A stretch of DNA of 64,000 bases from Bacteroidetes Order II. bacterium (GTDB taxonomy: Bacteria; Bacteroidota; Rhodothermia; Rhodothermales; UBA2364). Under the pieces are notes generated by a model. The model saw only the letters and a list, made by a program, of their open reading frames with translations. It searched no databases and was not told where the DNA came from. The position numbers and the translations under genes are program-made. The DNA lies in NCBI GenBank assembly GCA_016788705.1, contig JAEUSQ010000018.1:124001-188000 (forward strand). Reading direction: 5' to 3'. Each line of letters begins with the position of its first letter. Position 1 is the stretch's first letter. Shown here one piece after another: positions 61,565 to 64,000 of the stretch.

Positions 61565-62737
61565 TTATGCAGCAAGCGCATGGGTAACTTTTTCCGCAGC
61601 TTCCTTCAGAAGGATAGCCGTCTCGATCTTTAAGCCACTATTTTTAAGAATCTCTTGCCCTTCTTCGGCATTGGTGCCCTGCAAACGAACAATCAATGGG
61701 ATATTGATATTCACATTTTTAGCAGCTTCTACCACCCCAAGTGCCACTCTGTCACAACGAACAATCCCCCCAAACACGTTGATGAGAATTGCCTTAACAT
61801 TTGGGTCTTTGAGGATAATCCGGAATCCAGCTTCTACCGTTTGTGGATTTGCAGAACCGCCCACATCCAAGAAGTTTGCAGGCTCCCCCCCGGCAATCTT
61901 GATGATGTCCATAGTTCCCATGGCCAAACCAGCGCCATTCACCATGCAACCTACATTGCCATCCAATTTGATATAATTAAGATGGAACTCGCTCGCTTCC
62001 ACTTCTAAAGGGTCTTCCTCGTCGGTATCGCGCATTTCAGCGAGGTCTTTATGCCGAAATAACGCATTGTCATCAAAATTAATTTTTCCATCCAAAGCCA
62101 TCAATTTACCGTCTTTTGTGGTGACCAGCGGATTAATCTCGGCTAAAGAACAATCGGTTTCTTCATAGGCTTTGTAAAGTTTCAGCACAAATCCTACACA
62201 CTGTTTGAACAAGTCCCCTTGAAAGCCAAGTGCAAAAGCAATTTGTCGGGCCTGATAACCCTGAATACCAATCGTTGGGTCAATCCACACTTTATGGATT
62301 AATTCCGGGGTTTCTTCCGCCACTTTTTCAATTTCAACTCCACCTTCTGTAGAAGCCATGATCACATTCATATTGCGACTACGGTCGAGGGTAATCCCGA
62401 GATAATACTCCTTCACAATGTCCACCCCATCAGTTATCAAGATTTTCTTAACCTTCTGTCCTTCCGGCCCGGTTTGGTGTGTTTTGAGCATCATGCCCAG
62501 CATGGCTTCAGATCGTTCGCGGACTTCTTCGATCGTGCGGGCTAATTTCACGCCTCCTCCTTTTCCGCGACCACCCGCATGAATCTGCGCTTTGACCACA
62601 AAGAGGCCTGCCCCATTGGCTTGTAGTTTTTCGGCACCTGCCACGGCATCTTCCACAGTGGTTGCCACATAACCGCCTTGTGTTGCGACGCCAAATTGCG
62701 CAAGCACTTCTTTCGCCTGATATTCGTGTACTTTCAT
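61565..62737 (-). CDS. sucC: Succinyl-CoA ligase (ADP/GDP-forming) beta subunit
   Basis: 390 residues. ATP-grasp domain at the N-terminus (MKVHEYQAKEVLAQFGV; VVKAQIHAGGRGKGGGVKLA), metal-binding EINPLV, then the CoA-ligase domain with GLAMGTMDIIK, NFLDVGGSA and VNVFGGIVRCDRVA that contacts the phosphohistidine of SucD. It converts succinyl-CoA to succinate with nucleotide triphosphate formation, in the citric acid cycle and downstream of methylmalonyl-CoA mutase. sucD is not adjacent; the two are unlinked here. The 172-base gap upstream holds its promoter, not identified. Confidence 0.96.
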   Translation of the reverse strand: MKVHEYQAKEVLAQFGVATQGGYVATTVEDAVAGAEKLQANGAGLFVVKAQIHAGGRGKGGGVKLARTIEEVRERSEAMLGMMLKTHQTGPEGQKVKKILITDGVDIVKEYYLGITLDRSRNMNVIMASTEGGVEIEKVAEETPELIHKVWIDPTIGIQGYQARQIAFALGFQGDLFKQCVGFVLKLYKAYEETDCSLAEINPLVTTKDGKLMALDGKINFDDNALFRHKDLAEMRDTDEEDPLEVEASEFHLNYIKLDGNVGCMVNGAGLAMGTMDIIKIAGGEPANFLDVGGSANPQTVEAGFRIILKDPNVKAILINVFGGIVRCDRVALGVVEAAKNVNINIPLIVRLQGTNAEEGQEILKNSGLKIETAILLKEAAEKVTHALAA

Positions 62738-62909
62738 GGGTTCTCCCGTAAAAATGTATTTAAGGTTTTTCGTTGCCGAACTAAAGCTACATGTAACAAT
62801 GATACGTCTTTATGTTTTAAAATTGAATTTTTTATTTGCAATAACGGATATATTTATACTGGAACTACTTTCTGGCTTGCCCGTTCTGATTTTAACCATC
62901 TTATTGATT

Positions 62910-64000
62910 ATGCAAACCTTTGACCGCCATATTCTTAGACGACTCCTTGCCACCACCTTGGTATTGATTGGAATGCTCACTTCTTTCTTCATTCTTCTTC
63001 ATTACTTGGAATATATAGATGACTTTATAGACCGTGGAGCAACCGAAGGACTGATCCTCTGGTCGTATTATCCCAATGCCCTACCGTTCATTTTCCACCA
63101 AATAACGCCTGCGGCCCTTTTTCTGGCCTGCATTCATCTTACAGGGAAATTGGCGCAAGAACTTCAGCTCACAGCAATCTATACCGCCGGGGTCTCCTTT
63201 TATCGGATTTTACGGCCCCTTCTTTTGTTTGGCCTTTTGGTTTCTATTGGCATGTTTTACATGAGCGGCTGGGTTCTTCCCAAGACAGAGCAAGCGCGAA
63301 TCGGGATCGAAGCCAAGTATCTAAACAAAGGTCGGGAGCAATTAGAGTCCACAAACAACCTATTCAGACAACTCGAAGGCAATCGGATTTTGCAAATTGG
63401 CTCCTTTTCCGCTGAGCAAAAGGCTGGGTTTATGGTTTCGTTGCACTCTTATGACGCACAAAAACATTTGATTTCTCGTACCGATGCCGACCAAATACAA
63501 TGGAATGACCAACAACAACAATGGACTTTTCAAAATGCAGTGACGCATACTTTTCGGACTGACAGTACCATTCTCAGGTCCCAGACCCAACACAACTTGG
63601 CCGCCGGCTTAGAAATTAAACCCGAAGACCTTAGCAGGTCTGCCAATGATGTTGACCTGCTCAATATTCCGGAGGCCAAGCAATATCTACAAGAACTCCA
63701 AAAAAGTGGTGTCTCAGAATTGGGCAAGCCAATGGTGGCATACTATGCTAAGTTTACTTACCCCTTTGCCAATCTTATTGTTGTTTTGCTTGGGTTTTCT
63801 TTGGCCAGTACCCGGCGAAAAGGCGGGCAGGCGGCCCAACTTTCTATTGGCATTATGGTCGCATTTATCTATCTGGCCATGATTAAAACGATCGAGCCTT
63901 TTGGATACTCAGGAGAATTGGACCCTATAGTGGCCACCCTTTTTCCGCATGTCTTTTTCTTGGTGATTGCAATGCTGATGATGTTTCTTGCCAAAAAATA
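62910..64000 (+). CDS. LptF/LptG-family lipopolysaccharide transport permease (3' end at window edge)
   Basis: 363 residues are visible from the ATG at 62910; the last complete codons read LAKK and the next begins TA, so the stop is probably the very next base. The YjgP/YjgQ layout is clear: one short N-terminal segment (MQTFDRHILRRLLATTLVLIG), two further helices, a periplasmic domain (about 130-265), and a C-terminal cluster of three helices (PFANLIVVLLGFSLAS; IGIMVAFIYLAMIK; FPHVFFLVIAMLMMF). It is half of the LptB2FG ABC extractor that pulls LPS from the inner membrane. F and G cannot be told apart from this sequence alone. Confidence 0.92.
   Translation, partial: MQTFDRHILRRLLATTLVLIGMLTSFFILLHYLEYIDDFIDRGATEGLILWSYYPNALPFIFHQITPAALFLACIHLTGKLAQELQLTAIYTAGVSFYRILRPLLLFGLLVSIGMFYMSGWVLPKTEQARIGIEAKYLNKGREQLESTNNLFRQLEGNRILQIGSFSAEQKAGFMVSLHSYDAQKHLISRTDADQIQWNDQQQQWTFQNAVTHTFRTDSTILRSQTQHNLAAGLEIKPEDLSRSANDVDLLNIPEAKQYLQELQKSGVSELGKPMVAYYAKFTYPFANLIVVLLGFSLASTRRKGGQAAQLSIGIMVAFIYLAMIKTIEPFGYSGELDPIVATLFPHVFFLVIAMLMMFLAKK

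Noticed and set aside
1-64000. tRNA, rRNA or CRISPR array
   Set aside because: I saw no cloverleaf-type sequence, rRNA-like stretch or regularly spaced repeats; a covariance scan could still find a small RNA.

Overview
The window looks like a chromosomal segment of a Bacteroidota-type bacterium, probably from the Rhodothermia/Balneolia side rather than Bacteroides. Sequence reasons: two secreted proteins end in a type IX secretion (T9SS, Por) sorting domain; there is a TonB-dependent receptor with an N-terminal carboxypeptidase-regulatory domain, several lipoprotein or Sec-signal TPR proteins, a fused E1 alpha/beta 2-oxoacid dehydrogenase, and a giant outer-membrane barrel-like protein of a kind I associate with that lineage. 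Most start codons lack a Shine-Dalgarno sequence, as is usual in the phylum; the two ssb genes are exceptions. No rRNA, tRNA or CRISPR array was found. Both ends cut genes: rpsA at the left and an LptF/LptG permease at the right.

Layout. 0-5 kb: rpsA end, then a lipoprotein / TPR / VWA-domain run. 4.8-6.1 kb: an AT-rich patch holding an orphan HrgA-like (HARE-HTH) gene. 6.1-12.4 kb: rsmA, mgtE, a 2,4-dienoyl-CoA reductase, a biotin-dependent carboxylase beta subunit and trkH. 12.3-18.2 kb: a flavin oxidoreductase, a membrane M50-like protein, two tandem ssb paralogues, mazG and two membrane proteins. 18.2-23.3 kb: a minus-strand run with a HerA-like ATPase, rlmN, a CrtYcd-type lycopene cyclase and a CrtO-type carotenoid ketolase. 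23.3-24.7 kb: an overlapping MaoC/CitE pair. 24.7-26.5 kb: a compact cassette of a RhuM-like gene and a tyrosine recombinase with a dif-like 11-6-11 palindrome just upstream of the recombinase. 26.5-29.2 kb: a GH29 fucosidase, a nuclease-like protein and a 0.5 kb non-coding patch with REP-like palindromes. 29.2-33 kb: mutA-mutB. 33-41.3 kb: a secreted caspase-like protein, a possible L,D-transpeptidase-like protein, an amidohydrolase, a TonB receptor, a DinB protein and a broken GNAT gene. 41.3-52.6 kb: a large outer-membrane protein, a T9SS metzincin, fumarylacetoacetase, a TPR lipoprotein, a trans-sulfuration enzyme, RlpA-SPOR and DUF1573. 52.6-64 kb: the E1 fusion, a two-component system, a T9SS phosphodiester glycosidase, alr, an OmpA-like protein, sucC and LptF/G.

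Functional theme. Many enzymes handle short or branched acyl-CoAs: dienoyl-CoA reductase, an MCC/PCC-like carboxylase, the MaoC/CitE pair, methylmalonyl-CoA mutase, fumarylacetoacetase, a branched-chain/pyruvate E1 and succinyl-CoA ligase. Together they fit amino-acid and fatty-acid catabolism feeding propionyl-CoA to succinyl-CoA to succinate. A second theme is the cell envelope (RlpA, Alr, OmpA, Lpt, T9SS cargo, carotenoids).

The strongest candidate for something undescribed is the recombinase plus adjacent dif-like site and its RhuM-like partner. It could be a single-recombinase Xer/dif system or a tiny mobile cassette. This rests on sequence pattern only.
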